This document shows positions 10,201 to 17,928 of a DNA stretch of 47,225 nt, piece by piece; position 1 is the stretch's first letter, and the number at the start of each line of letters is the position of its first letter. The notes under the pieces were generated by a model. The model worked only from the letters and a program-made list of their open reading frames with translations, made no database searches and was not told the DNA's origin. The position numbers and the translations under genes are program-made. The stretch is taken from positions 1 to 47,225 of the forward strand of contig NZ_BAEV01000018.1 in assembly GCF_000246895.1 (NCBI RefSeq), given 5' to 3'. This DNA comes from Clostridium arbusti SL206. Lineage in GTDB: Bacteria > Bacillota > Clostridia > Clostridiales > Clostridiaceae.

Positions 10201-10763
10201 TAATCCCATTTTTCAATTTTTTGAATTTCATGTGATGTACGGAATCCATCAAAGAAATTGATGAAAGGAACTTTTCCTTCAAGTGCAGCAAGATGTGCAA
10301 CAGGACTTAAGTCCATAACTTCTTGTGGATTTGTTTCAGCAAGCATTGCGAAACCTACTTGACGACAAGCATATACATCACTATGATCACCAAAAATGTT
10401 AAGTGCATGTGATGAAACTGTACGTGCAGATACATGGAATACGCTTGGAAGCATTTCACCAGCAATCTTGTACATATTTGGAATCATTAAAAGAAGACCT
10501 TGTGAAGCTGTAAATGTAGTAGTAAGTGCACCTGCAGCAAGTGAACCGTGAACAGTTCCTGCAGCACCTGCCTCAGACTGTAGTTCTACAACTTTAACCT
10601 GATTACCAAAAATGTTCTCTTGGCCTGCAGCAGACCACATATCAACACTATCAGCCATTGGGCTTGATGGTGTAATTGGGTATATACCAGCTACTTCAGT
10701 ATAAGCATAGGCTACATGTGCAGCAGCTGTATTACCATCCATTGATTGTTTAGCTCTTGACAT
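7218..10763 (-). CDS. nifJ: Pyruvate:ferredoxin (flavodoxin) oxidoreductase, copy 2
   Basis: A 1181-residue paralogue of the downstream PFOR with the same reaction and domain order: YPITPSSPMADSVDMW, TTTFTASQGLLLMIPNMYK, ferredoxin insert CIQCNNCAFVCS and CMGCGECITVCP, proximal cluster CAGCAE, and thiamine diphosphate site GDGWAYDIGFGG with SNTGGQASKAS. One ferredoxin-motif proline is Ser here (VCSHA instead of VCPHA). Arg is encoded mainly by CGT, whereas PFOR1 and the rest of the window use AGA, and the gene avoids many other local codon habits. This suggests transfer from another Firmicute or a different expression selection. The start ATG follows AAGGAGG by 7 nt. Its promoter with a Rex-like site matches that of the flavodoxin gene upstream. 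Confidence 0.95.
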   Translation of the reverse strand: MSRAKQSMDGNTAAAHVAYAYTEVAGIYPITPSSPMADSVDMWSAAGQENIFGNQVKVVELQSEAGAAGTVHGSLAAGALTTTFTASQGLLLMIPNMYKIAGEMLPSVFHVSARTVSSHALNIFGDHSDVYACRQVGFAMLAETNPQEVMDLSPVAHLAALEGKVPFINFFDGFRTSHEIQKIEKWDYKDLKEMCNMDALKAFRDHALNPEKPAMRGSHENGDVFFQHREASNTAYNNLPAVVEKYMAKVNEKLGTNYDLFNYYGAPDADRVIVAMGSICDVAEEVIDYLTAKGEKVGLVKVRLYRPWVSNGLLKVIPKTAKKIAVLDRTKEPGALGDPLYLDVATTLREAGLNDVILTNGRYGLGSKDTPPSSVFAVYTELLKDAPKARFTLGIVDDVTNLSLPEVKPAPITSAVGTVECKFWGLGGDGTVGANKNSTKILGDHTDKFIQAYFQYDSKKTGGITISHLRFGDKAIRSPYYINQADFVACHNPSYVVKGFKMVQDVKPGGIFMINCQWSDEELDSKLNAAAKKYIAENNIQLYTINAIDKAIEIGMGKRTNTILQSAFFKLANVMPIDDAVGFMKAAAKKSYGKKGDAVVEMNYKAIDAGVDAVHKVEVPASWSNPEADAPAPELTGRPETVKMVNDLMNPIGLMDGDSLPVSAFSENPDGQYELGASAYEKRGTAVMVPEWNPEKCIQCNNCAFVCSHATIRPFMLSEDEVKAAPDNIKLANTKPKAGEYKFTMSVTPLDCMGCGECITVCPTKAITMVPQETQLHEQPVFDYLVANVGKKPGIPADTTVKGSQFNQPLLEFSGSCAGCAETSYARILTQLFGEQMYISNATGCSSIWGGPAATCPYTVNKDSNKGPAWANSLFEDNAEHGFGMYLGQKTLRDQVIAKIEKIAADDRASAEFKAAAAKFVETKESTKENTAAVATLVAELEKTAAAGCDLSKEVLEKKAYLAKKSVWILGGDGWAYDIGFGGLDHVLASGENVNVMVFDTEMYSNTGGQASKASNIGEVCQFAAAGKDVGKKSLAEIAMSYGYIYVAQIALGANPAQTLKTIAEAEAYNGPSLIIGYAPCELHGVKGGMNHCQDEMKAAVKSGYWNLFSFNPALKAEGKNPFTLTSKPGDGTYQKFLNNETRYTRLKRSFPDRAEKLFSENEKAAMERYEHLLKLVELYK

Positions 10764-10835
10764 ATTAAATTTCCTCCTTATTATTACGCCTTATTAATCG
10801 GCATAATTTCATCATTACTATTAAACTTTGTATAG

Positions 10836-10848
10836 ACATGATTCATGT
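10836..10848. promoter_or_regulatory. Perfect 13-bp palindrome in the PFOR2 leader
   Basis: acatgattcatgt is an odd-centred perfect dyad about 73 nt upstream of the PFOR2 start and downstream of the predicted start site. It could be an operator or a small RNA hairpin. I recognise no regulator for it. Confidence 0.3.
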
Positions 10849-10917
10849 TATTTATCATTTCTGTCAAAGTATATTTGAAAAAGCAATGATACAAACAATT
10901 TTATATTAATAAAATAT

Positions 10918-10968
10918 TCGATGATTATTTAACGATTTAATTATAATACTATAGATTGGGTTTTACAA
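10918..10968 (-). promoter_or_regulatory. PFOR2 promoter with a Rex-like dyad over the start site
   Basis: Minus-strand TTGTAA (10963-10968), exact 17-nt spacer, TATAAT (10940-10945). Just downstream, 10918-10935 reads tcgatgattatttaacga, a dyad differing at three positions from the near-consensus Rex site of the flavodoxin promoter. The whole 60-bp block aligns with 11954-12004. The predicted leader is about 170 nt. Rex is the NADH/NAD+ sensing repressor known to control fermentation genes in clostridia; that it acts here is inference. Confidence 0.6.
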
Positions 10969-11012
10969 GACGAATTTTAGATTTTTATAGTAGTTTTTTG
11001 TATTTTATTTTG

Positions 11013-11089
11013 CTGTAATATAACACAAGAAAAAAAGTGATACAGATTTTTTTTATACTGTAATATAACAGAAAATATAAGTGATACAG
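11013..11089. repeat. Two direct copies of an operator-like 33-bp unit upstream of PFOR2
   Basis: Copies at 11013-11045 and 11058-11089 both run ctgtaatataaca, then an 8-11 nt A-rich spacer, then gtgatacag. Start-to-start distance is 45 bp, about four helical turns. Within each copy ctgta and tacag form the ends of an imperfect dyad. The position upstream of the PFOR2 -35 box suits activator or repressor binding, but I do not recognise the motif. The remaining bases of the gap 10764-11324 are AT-rich, with the PFOR2 promoter, a hairpin repeat and a short R1 copy; no gene is seen. Confidence 0.55.
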
Positions 11090-11096
11090 AAAAAAT

Positions 11097-11156
11097 AAAT
11101 GATGAAGGATGAAAAATTGAGGATGATTTTCCTCAGTTATTCACTCTTCATCATTT
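11097..11156. repeat. Short palindromic repeat related to the element at 908-1047
   Basis: Outer arms aaatgatgaaggatgaa and ttcactcttcatcattt pair with two mismatches around an inner stem gagga/tcctc. The arm core ttcactcttca is the same as the tandem heptamer of the 908-1047 element, so both may be members of one small repeat family. Non-coding. Confidence 0.55.
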
Positions 11157-11257
11157 ACACGAAATTTATCGAATTAGGTTATATTTTGTTAAATAGAATT
11201 TAGCTTCTAATAGCTTTAAAATATACTGATTTACTCTTTATTTCTCATAACCTTAAT

Positions 11258-11318
11258 TAAGGCACATTCAAATAAATAACTAGTCAGTATGCTAGTCTAT
11301 TTATTTTTATATGCCTTA
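11258..11318. repeat. R1 repeat, short (internally deleted) copy
   Basis: Only the two ends remain: ttaaggcacattcaaataa through actagtcagtatgctagt, then directly tatttatttttatatgcctta. About 100 bp of the R1 centre is missing, joined at a shared tattt. It sits 7 nt past the flavodoxin stop codon. Confidence 0.88.
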
Positions 11319-11324
11319 AGCTAA

Positions 11325-11750
11325 TTATAAAGCTAATAACTTACCAAGTTCTTCTGCTTTTTCAATTTCTTCTTTTGTAGGAGCCTCTTTAACTGCAAGA
11401 CTTCCCTTTACGTCGAATTTTTCGTCTACCATTCTTGCTACCCAGTCTTCCATGAATTTTCCATTATCCCAACCATATGAACCAAATAATACAACTGGCA
11501 TATTGTTTGGAGCAAGTATTCTTATTTCTTTTATAAATGGTTCCATTTCTTCTTGTTCAATTCTATTATTATCCATTGATGGACTTCCAAGCGCAACAGC
11601 ATCGTAGTTAGTAATTTCTGTTGGTTTAACATCTCCAACCAATTTTAAGTCTACTTCTGCACCAGCCTTTTTAGCACCTTCTGCAATATGGTTTGCTAGC
11701 ACCTCAACATTTCCCATATTACTCCAATAAATTACAGCAATTTTTTTCAT
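11325..11750 (-). CDS. Short-chain flavodoxin
   Basis: A flavodoxin of about 141 residues, a soluble FMN one-electron carrier that can replace ferredoxin as acceptor for PFOR or hydrogenase. Visible: the phosphate loop after the first strand (YWSNMGNVEVLA), the first isoalloxazine loop GSPSMDNN, and the second loop FGSYGWDNGKFMEDW, the same arrangement as the clostridial flavodoxins. The phosphate loop has Asn-Met in place of the commoner Gly-Thr. ATG at 11750 fits the family N terminus (MKKIAVIYWS). An upstream GTG at 11759 lies too close to the GAGGGAAG site. The gene is preceded by an R1 copy in its 5' leader and a Rex-type promoter shared with PFOR2, which supports a partnership with PFOR2. 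Confidence 0.92.
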   Translation of the reverse strand: MKKIAVIYWSNMGNVEVLANHIAEGAKKAGAEVDLKLVGDVKPTEITNYDAVALGSPSMDNNRIEQEEMEPFIKEIRILAPNNMPVVLFGSYGWDNGKFMEDWVARMVDEKFDVKGSLAVKEAPTKEEIEKAEELGKLLAL

Positions 11751-11768
11751 TTTGACCACTTCCCTCTA

Positions 11769-11931
11769 TAAGGCATCTTCAAATAAATAACTAGTCAGTA
11801 TGCTAGTCTATTTTGAATCATACTATGTTAACAGAACCCTCTGATAGCACCACTATCATCAGAACCTGTTTCCTTGTATGATTCAAAATATACGTGGTAT
11901 CTTTCACTTATTATTTATTTTCATATGCCTA
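11769..11931. repeat. R1 repeat, full-length copy 2, inside the flavodoxin leader
   Basis: Intact R1 with a perfect 15-bp inner stem (tattttgaatcatac / gtatgattcaaaata) and central hairpin tgatag-cacca-ctatca. Both differ from copy 1 by base changes that keep pairing. It lies between the flavodoxin promoter and its ribosome-binding site, 19 nt before the start codon, so it should be transcribed as part of the 5' UTR. Confidence 0.92.
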
Positions 11932-11953
11932 AATTAATATTTTACTCATTATA

Positions 11954-12004
11954 TTGATAATTATTTAACAATTTTATTATAATACTACATTTTACCTTTT
12001 ACAA
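11954..12004 (-). promoter_or_regulatory. Flavodoxin promoter with a near-consensus Rex operator
   Basis: Minus-strand TTGTAA (11999-12004), 17-nt spacer, TATAAT (11976-11981). The 18-bp sequence ttgataattatttaacaa at 11954-11971 matches the Rex consensus ttgttaa-N4-ttaacaa at 13 of 14 defined positions and covers the expected start site. PFOR2 has a close relative of this block. Repression at low NADH is the expected Rex behaviour; direct regulation is inferred. Confidence 0.68.
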
Positions 12005-12028
12005 GAATTAAATTTACATTTTACATAA

Positions 12029-13564
12029 TTATCTGGACTTCTTTATAACATCTTTAATTTTTCCTATGAGCAATTCTTTATTTATCTCCTCTATATTATC
12101 TATAGAATCTAGAAGTTTTATTAATTGATTTTTTAGATTAGAGTTACTATTAACTTTTTTAGATACTATTCCTTCATTTATACGAATAATATCACCAGAT
12201 TTCATTATTTTTGTATTATACCCTTTTTCTTTTGCAAAATTCGAAAAACTCTCTTCTGCATCTTTTTCTCCATGTACTAAAAATATTTCTTCAGGTTTCT
12301 TGCTAAAGCTTTCTAACCACTTAATTAGTCCATCTCTATCAGCATGTCCTGATAATTCTTCAATATCATATATAGAAGAATTTACTGCAATATCCTCTCC
12401 AAAAATCTTTACCTTTTTAGCTCCACTTAAAATATTATTACCAAGCGTACCTTGTGCTTGATATCCTATAAATGCTATTGAACATTCTTTTCTCCATAAA
12501 TTATGTTTAAGATGATGCTTAATCCTTCCCGCTTCGCACATACCGCTGGCTGAAATAATTACTGCTCCAGATTGAATTTTATTTATTTTAGCAGAATCCT
12601 CTGGAGAATTAGTGAAAATCAGTCCTTCGAATCTAAGTGGATTATTTCCATTAGCAAATTCTTTTTTTGTTTCATCATCAAAGCAATCATTGTACTTTTC
12701 AAATACCCTAGTAGATTTCGCTGCTAGCGGACTATCCACAAATACCATTAAATTGCTTATTTCATTATTCCTCTTAAGTTTACCTAGTTCGTATAATACT
12801 TCCTGTACTCTGCCCACTGCAAAGGAAGGTATTATAACGTTTCCACCCTTTGCAAAAGTCTCTTTTATTATATCTGTTAATTTATGCAATTGATTGTGTA
12901 AATTATCATGTAGTCTGTTACCATAAGTGGTTTCCATTATCAAATAATCCGCATAATCAAGAACTGCTGGATCTTTCATAATTGGAATATCTACATTCCC
13001 CACATCTCCAGTATACACTATTTTAACTTCATCCTTTTCCCCTTCTCTTATAAATAATTCTACAAAAGCGGCTCCTAAAAGATGTCCTGAATCTCTAAAT
13101 CTAATTTTGAAACCATCAAAGACTTCAATAGTTGTACCATAAGGGATTCCAGTAAAAAGATACATTGATAATTCTGCCATGGTAGATGTATACAGTGGTT
13201 CTATTATATCTAACCCCTGTCTCTTTCTTCTCTTATTTTTCCATAGCACTTCATTTTCTTGAATGTACCCGCTATCCACTAGCATTGCACTGCAAAGATC
13301 TTTTGTAGCATTAGTGCAAAAGACTTGTCCTTTAAAACCTTTTTTATATAATAATGGTATTCTTCCGCTATGGTCAATATGGGCATGTGATAGGATTACG
13401 TAATCCACTTCTTTAGGATCAAAATTGAATCCATCATTTCCTCTCTCTTTTTCATCTTTTCCCTGATACAAACCACAATCAAGTAATATAGTCTTATTAT
13501 TTACCCTTAGTATATGACATGAACCTGTGACACATCCTGCTGCACCATAAAACTCTAATTCCAT
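12029..13564 (-). CDS. Metallo-beta-lactamase / beta-CASP RNase-like protein (CPSF type)
   Basis: A protein of about 511 residues of the MBL-fold RNA-processing family (CPSF-73-like, related to the RNase J group). Metal-binding motifs in order: HAHIDHSG, GHLLGA, YTGDVGN, METTYGNR. The beta-CASP part follows with PSFAVGRVQEVLYEL, SGMCEAGRIKHHL, GHADRDGLIKW and FLVHGEKDA. The last 60 residues are a charged helical tail beyond the usual core. Expected activity is endo- or exonucleolytic RNA cleavage with two zinc ions in the cytoplasm. ATG at 13564 is favoured over the one at 13573 because the GAGAGGAG site abuts the latter. The gene appears monocistronic. Confidence 0.88.
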   Translation of the reverse strand: MELEFYGAAGCVTGSCHILRVNNKTILLDCGLYQGKDEKERGNDGFNFDPKEVDYVILSHAHIDHSGRIPLLYKKGFKGQVFCTNATKDLCSAMLVDSGYIQENEVLWKNKRRKRQGLDIIEPLYTSTMAELSMYLFTGIPYGTTIEVFDGFKIRFRDSGHLLGAAFVELFIREGEKDEVKIVYTGDVGNVDIPIMKDPAVLDYADYLIMETTYGNRLHDNLHNQLHKLTDIIKETFAKGGNVIIPSFAVGRVQEVLYELGKLKRNNEISNLMVFVDSPLAAKSTRVFEKYNDCFDDETKKEFANGNNPLRFEGLIFTNSPEDSAKINKIQSGAVIISASGMCEAGRIKHHLKHNLWRKECSIAFIGYQAQGTLGNNILSGAKKVKIFGEDIAVNSSIYDIEELSGHADRDGLIKWLESFSKKPEEIFLVHGEKDAEESFSNFAKEKGYNTKIMKSGDIIRINEGIVSKKVNSNSNLKNQLIKLLDSIDNIEEINKELLIGKIKDVIKKSR

Positions 13565-13642
13565 ATTTCCCATCTCCTCTCTATAATTTAATTATACACC
13601 ATGTCATTCAATTTTCACAATAATTGTAATATTGTAAACTTA

Positions 13643-13660
13643 GAATTTGAATATGCCTTA
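13643..13660. repeat. Possible solo R1 end (relic)
   Basis: tagaatttgaatatgcctta resembles the terminal repeat of R1 (atttgaatatgcctta is identical to the end of the inverted copy at 32055). No other R1 part is nearby. Confidence 0.35.
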
Positions 13661-13677
13661 TATATATTAGAATGCAG

Positions 13678-13725
13678 GAAAGGCTATATGCACAAGATTT
13701 AAAATTTTTGTGCATATAGCCTTTC
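13678..13725 (-). terminator. Strong hairpin downstream of murG
   Basis: A perfect 18-bp stem, gaaaggctatatgcacaa paired with ttgtgcatatagcctttc, lies 16 nt past the murG stop. The minus-strand tail is short in U, so it may work as a terminator or as an mRNA 3' stabiliser. Confidence 0.65.
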
Positions 13726-13740
13726 TTTTACAATATAAGA

Positions 13741-14814
13741 TTACTTAGAATATTTTTCTATTATAGCTACAATATTATTAACCCCATTTTTTACAGGGCT
13801 TTCATTCATAGCTCTTATATAATTTTCTTTATCCCTATTCAGTTCATTTAGTTTATTTATTAACAATTCGCTATTTAAATCTTCTTCATCGATAACCATA
13901 CTATAACCATGTTTTTTAAAGGAAGCAGCATTTAAAATTTGATCTCCTCTACTGGATTTTTTTGAAAGAGGAATTAAAATATTAGGCTTTCTAAGAGCTA
14001 AAAGTTCAAATATAACATTAGCCCCAGCTCTTGATATAACTAAATCTGCGGCATTCATAAAGTCTGGTAATTCATCGCTTACATATTCAAATTGTCTGTA
14101 TCCATTTTTATTTTTTAATGAATTGTCCAAATTCCCCTTACCACAAATATGAATTACATTATATTTTAATAAAATATCATCAATAGCTTTTCTAACGGTA
14201 TCATTTATTACCTTAGATCCAAGACTTCCTCCTATAATAAAAATTACAGGTTTATGTGTATCCTGAAAATTGCATAACCTAAGTCCTTCAATTTTACTAC
14301 CTTCTAGAAGTTCCTTTCTTATAGGCGTTCCTGTGAGTACTCCTTTATTTCCCTTTATATTCTCTATAGATTCTGGAAATGTTACGCAAACTTTAGTACA
14401 ATAAGGAGCTGCCAGCCTATTTGCAAGGCCTGGTGTCATATCTGATTCATGTGCTATTACTGGTACTTTACATAAATGTGCTGCTATAACTACAGGCACT
14501 GTTACAAATCCGCCCTTTGAAAATACTATAGAAGGTTTTTCCCTTTTCATAATCACTGTTGCTTGAATTATTCCTTTAAGAACTTTAAATGGATCTGAAA
14601 AGTTTTTTATATCAAAATATCGTCTTAATTTTCCACTGGATATTGTATGATATTTAATATTTTGTCCTTGAATTATGTTTTTTTCTATACCATTTTTAGT
14701 ACCAATATATTGTACTTCGTAGCCTAAATAGGATAACTTAGGTATTAGGGCTAGATTAGGAGTAACATGTCCTGCTGAACCTCCACCTGTCATAATTATT
14801 TTATGTCCTTCCAA
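13741..14814 (-). CDS. murG: MurG, lipid II-forming GlcNAc transferase
   Basis: This enzyme adds GlcNAc from UDP-GlcNAc to lipid I to make lipid II at the inner face of the membrane. About 357 residues. Visible: the N-terminal glycine-rich loop [28 protein letters not shown] with [12 protein letters not shown] in the acceptor half, and [11 protein letters not shown] and [17 protein letters not shown] in the UDP-sugar half. The proposed start is TTG at 14814, placed 7 nt after GGGGGTG; the ATG at 14832 would add residues MWGCFF and has no site. It starts about 32 nt past the recJ stop, so recJ-murG is probably cotranscribed. Confidence 0.93.
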   Translation of the reverse strand: MEGHKIIMTGGGSAGHVTPNLALIPKLSYLGYEVQYIGTKNGIEKNIIQGQNIKYHTISSGKLRRYFDIKNFSDPFKVLKGIIQATVIMKREKPSIVFSKGGFVTVPVVIAAHLCKVPVIAHESDMTPGLANRLAAPYCTKVCVTFPESIENIKGNKGVLTGTPIRKELLEGSKIEGLRLCNFQDTHKPVIFIIGGSLGSKVINDTVRKAIDDILLKYNVIHICGKGNLDNSLKNKNGYRQFEYVSDELPDFMNAADLVISRAGANVIFELLALRKPNILIPLSKKSSRGDQILNAASFKKHGYSMVIDEEDLNSELLINKLNELNRDKENYIRAMNESPVKNGVNNIVAIIEKYSK

Positions 14815-14845
14815 AAAAAAGCACCCCCACATTATTAATTATTTT

Positions 14846-16615
14846 TTATTTGGAAATTCTAAAATCTACAATCCTCATCTGCAAATACTTTTTATTTCTA
14901 AAAATATTTATAAATGGAACATAAACTAAATCTAATTTTATACTGTCACTGCTTACCAAAGCTTGTTCCAAAGACATTGAATATGCATCCATTATCATTT
15001 TCTGAAATTCTTCCACTTTACCAAAACATATGCCAGTTATTATTTTTCTATGATTTTTTGAACAAACTTGAAATTTCAATGTATTTTTAATCTCCCTACC
15101 TAAAAGCTGTATATTACTTATGAATACATTTTTTTCAGCTAGTAATGGAGATGCGTTTCCCTTTCCAAAAGGTTCCAATCTATTTATCTCTTCAACTAAG
15201 CTTTCATCTATTTCTTCTAAGTAAACTTGTTTTTCCAATCTTAGTTTAGGTATTATATCTTCTTCGGTAAGCTTACAATTTTCATTAAGTGCTTTTCTCA
15301 ATAGAGGAATATTTTTTTCTTCAATGGATAAACCTGCCGCCATAGGATGTCCTCCAAATTTGTTTAGTAAATCTTTACATTTTATAAGTTCCTCAAACAA
15401 ATTATATTCTTCAATGGATCTTCCTGAACCCTTTGGCATTTCTTTTCCCTTTGTAATAATTATAGTAGGTAGATTAAATCTTTCTCTTATTTTCCCTGCC
15501 ACAATACCAGCTATGCTCTCATGAACATTTTCATTATAAACCACTAACACTTTTTCATTATTTATTTTTGAATTTTCTATATGACTTATTATTTCATCCA
15601 CACATTTAACGGTCATATCTTGCCTTTTTTTATTTAGTGCTACTAGTTCTCTTGAAAGCGTAATTGCTTCATCCTTATTATCTGTCAATAATAACTTAAC
15701 TGATAAATCAGCAGTTTCTAATCTCCCAGTAGCATTAATGCAGGGTCCTATTAAAAATCCCACAGTATGAGAATTAATTTTTTTATCTTTCATCTCTAAA
15801 TTTTCTAAAAGAGTATTTATTCCAAGATTTTTACTATTACTCAATGAGCTTAGGCCAAGCTTTGCAATAATTCTATTCTCATCTACTAAATCAACCACAT
15901 CACATATAGTTCCTATACAGGCAATCTCAATATAATCATAAGCCTCTTTCTCATCTATACCCATTTTTCTAAATAGAACCTGGGCAAATTTAAAGGATAT
16001 ACCCGCACCACATAACAGCTTAAAAGGATATTTACACAACTGTTGTTTAGGGTTTATTATTGCATCAGCTTCTGGAATAATATATTTTTTATTTTCATTT
16101 TCTTCGATAAAAGGCAATTCATGATGATCCGTTATTACTACTTTTAAACCAAGTTCCTTAGCAAGCTTAATTTCCTCTATAGCAGAGATCCCATTATCAC
16201 AGGTCAAAACTGTATTATATCCTTGCTCTTTCAGTAATCTTAATCTTTCTTTGCTAAGTCCATAACCTTCTGTTTCTCTGTTAGGTATATGATATCCAAC
16301 ATTAGCATCACATGCTTTTAAGGCTTTGTACATTATAACAGTGCTGGTTACCCCATCAGCATCATAATCTCCATAAATAACTATTTTTTCTTTATGTAAA
16401 ATACTATCTCTTATTATATCAGTGCCCTTATCCATGTCCTTCATAGCCATTGGATCATGGAGATCTTCCTCTCTGGCACTTAAAAACCTCTTTATATCAA
16501 CAATATTTTTTATTCCCCTATTTGCTAATATCTTAGCTGTAGTTACAGTTATATTTGCATTTTTTGCTAGATAATTAATATCTGCACTAGTTCTTTTAAG
16601 CATCCATCTTGCCAT
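14846..16615 (-). CDS. recJ: RecJ, single-strand-specific 5'-3' DNA exonuclease
   Basis: A DHH-family exonuclease of 589 residues acting in recombination and mismatch/base excision repair. Motifs visible: VIYGDYDADGVTS (metal-binding Asp pair), LTCDNGIS, ITDHHELP (the DHH signature), NPKQ, then the DHHA1 half with AGIVAGKIRERF and GRSIEEYNLFE, and KFGGHPMAAGLSIEE. The C-terminal OB-like segment contains ITGICFGK. Length matches the usual 550-600. ATG at 16615 follows GAGGTGA. The gene follows hydE closely and precedes murG. Confidence 0.95.
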   Translation of the reverse strand: MARWMLKRTSADINYLAKNANITVTTAKILANRGIKNIVDIKRFLSAREEDLHDPMAMKDMDKGTDIIRDSILHKEKIVIYGDYDADGVTSTVIMYKALKACDANVGYHIPNRETEGYGLSKERLRLLKEQGYNTVLTCDNGISAIEEIKLAKELGLKVVITDHHELPFIEENENKKYIIPEADAIINPKQQLCKYPFKLLCGAGISFKFAQVLFRKMGIDEKEAYDYIEIACIGTICDVVDLVDENRIIAKLGLSSLSNSKNLGINTLLENLEMKDKKINSHTVGFLIGPCINATGRLETADLSVKLLLTDNKDEAITLSRELVALNKKRQDMTVKCVDEIISHIENSKINNEKVLVVYNENVHESIAGIVAGKIRERFNLPTIIITKGKEMPKGSGRSIEEYNLFEELIKCKDLLNKFGGHPMAAGLSIEEKNIPLLRKALNENCKLTEEDIIPKLRLEKQVYLEEIDESLVEEINRLEPFGKGNASPLLAEKNVFISNIQLLGREIKNTLKFQVCSKNHRKIITGICFGKVEEFQKMIMDAYSMSLEQALVSSDSIKLDLVYVPFINIFRNKKYLQMRIVDFRISK

Positions 16616-16642
16616 TAAATTATCACCTCATTACAGAACCAG

Positions 16643-17704
16643 TTAATTCTTAACTCTTAACTGATTTTCAAGTTCCCTGTTTCTAAATCCCTTATTCTTA
16701 CCTATGGTTCTGCCTATGGTTGTAATTTTGCCTGTAATACAAGATCTGCAGTGGGATGGTGTATCATTTACGCAAATCTTACCAGGATACAATGCATAAA
16801 GTTTTCTGTATTCACCTTCTGTTATATTTGGCATTACTACGTTAGCTCCACTTTGCAGTGCAATTATTCTTCCATTGTTATTAAGAGTTTCCATAGCTGT
16901 AGTAGCTGGTATGTTTATATCCTTCAGTAAAAGTCTGGTTAATGCCATAACCTTAAGACTTAAATAGAATTCTCCTCCAGCCTCATTCTTTAAAGGTGTA
17001 TCTTCATTTGGAATGAAAGGACCAATTCCAATCATATCTGCACCAATCTCTTTAAAGAAAAGTATATCCTCTGCTAAGGATTCAATGGTTTGATTTGGAA
17101 GTCCAACAAGGCATCCGCTGCCCACTTCATAACCTAATTTTTTTAGATCCTCCAAACATCTTTTTCTATTTTCATGACTCATATTTGGATCCATAGCCTC
17201 ATATAATGCCCTATCTGTAGTTTCAATTCTTATAAGATATCTGTCCGCTCCAGCTTCTTTATAAGCTTTGTATTCCTCATAGGTTTTCTCTCCAATACTT
17301 ATAGTTACTGCTACATCCATTTTTTTTATATTACTTATAATGTATTTCATCTTTTCTACAGTATAAAATTCATCTTCACCGGATTGAAGAACAAAAGTTT
17401 TATATCCATATTCTGCACCTTTTTTTGCCAGTTCAATTATCTCATCTGGCATCAACCTATATCTTTTTACATTTTTATTTTCTGCTCTTAATCCGCAGTA
17501 CATACAATTCCTCTTACATATATTTGAAAATTCTATGAGTCCTCTTAGGTGAACTTCATCGCCCATATATTTTTTCCTTATTCTATCTGCAGCATCAAAT
17601 AATTCCTGATTGTTTTCTGAATCTTGTAGAATTTCTATTATTTCTTCTTTTGTTAAATCATTGGTATTCTCCGCTTTTTTTATTAGTTGTAAAATTTTTT
17701 CCAT
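16643..17704 (-). CDS. hydE: HydE, [FeFe]-hydrogenase H-cluster maturase (radical SAM)
   Basis: A 353-residue radical SAM enzyme that, with HydF and HydG, builds the catalytic cluster of [FeFe]-hydrogenase. The SAM-cluster cysteines are C63, C67 and C70 in ICKRNCMYCGLR. The C-terminal second-cluster motif seen in HydE is kept as CVNDTPSHCRSC. Other family blocks are LQSGEDEFY, SIGEKTYEEY, RIETTDRALYEAMDP and GIGPFIPNEDTPL. ATG at 17704 follows GAGGTGG. HydF, HydG and the hydrogenase are not in the window. The gene implies that this organism makes H2 from the reduced ferredoxin supplied by PFOR. Confidence 0.94.
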   Translation of the reverse strand: MEKILQLIKKAENTNDLTKEEIIEILQDSENNQELFDAADRIRKKYMGDEVHLRGLIEFSNICKRNCMYCGLRAENKNVKRYRLMPDEIIELAKKGAEYGYKTFVLQSGEDEFYTVEKMKYIISNIKKMDVAVTISIGEKTYEEYKAYKEAGADRYLIRIETTDRALYEAMDPNMSHENRKRCLEDLKKLGYEVGSGCLVGLPNQTIESLAEDILFFKEIGADMIGIGPFIPNEDTPLKNEAGGEFYLSLKVMALTRLLLKDINIPATTAMETLNNNGRIIALQSGANVVMPNITEGEYRKLYALYPGKICVNDTPSHCRSCITGKITTIGRTIGKNKGFRNRELENQLRVKN

Positions 17705-17726
17705 GTTTCCACCTCATAAAGATCTA

Positions 17727-17888
17727 TTACTCTGAAACTAAGAACCATAAGCTATCACTGAATCTTACTTTGTTGGAATTTGTTACTCCCTGGAAGTTTA
17801 TATGGATTATCAAGGGATGTATATAACTGTTATCTCCACCTTTAGAAATCAGAGAAGCAAAATCTAATTCTTCGTTTACAAACTTTAT
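17727..17888 (-). other. Open frame of 53 codons without ATG, upstream of hydE
   Basis: In the 224-base gap between the M16 peptidase and hydE the minus strand has an uninterrupted frame ending with TAA at 17727. It contains KGGDNSYIHPLIIHINFQG and VRFSDSLWFLVSE, which read like protein sequence. No ATG, GTG or well-placed Shine-Dalgarno site opens it. It may be a decayed gene end, chance, or part of a structured hydE leader. I do not recognise it. Confidence 0.3.
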
Positions 17889-17928
17889 TTATACGTATAT
17901 GCATTATAGCATATTTCTTATGAAAAAC

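Noticed and set aside
10829-10867. Second PFOR2 promoter starting with ttgaca
   Set aside because: The only -10-like hexamer (tataca) is 27 nt away, too far for a sigma-A promoter.
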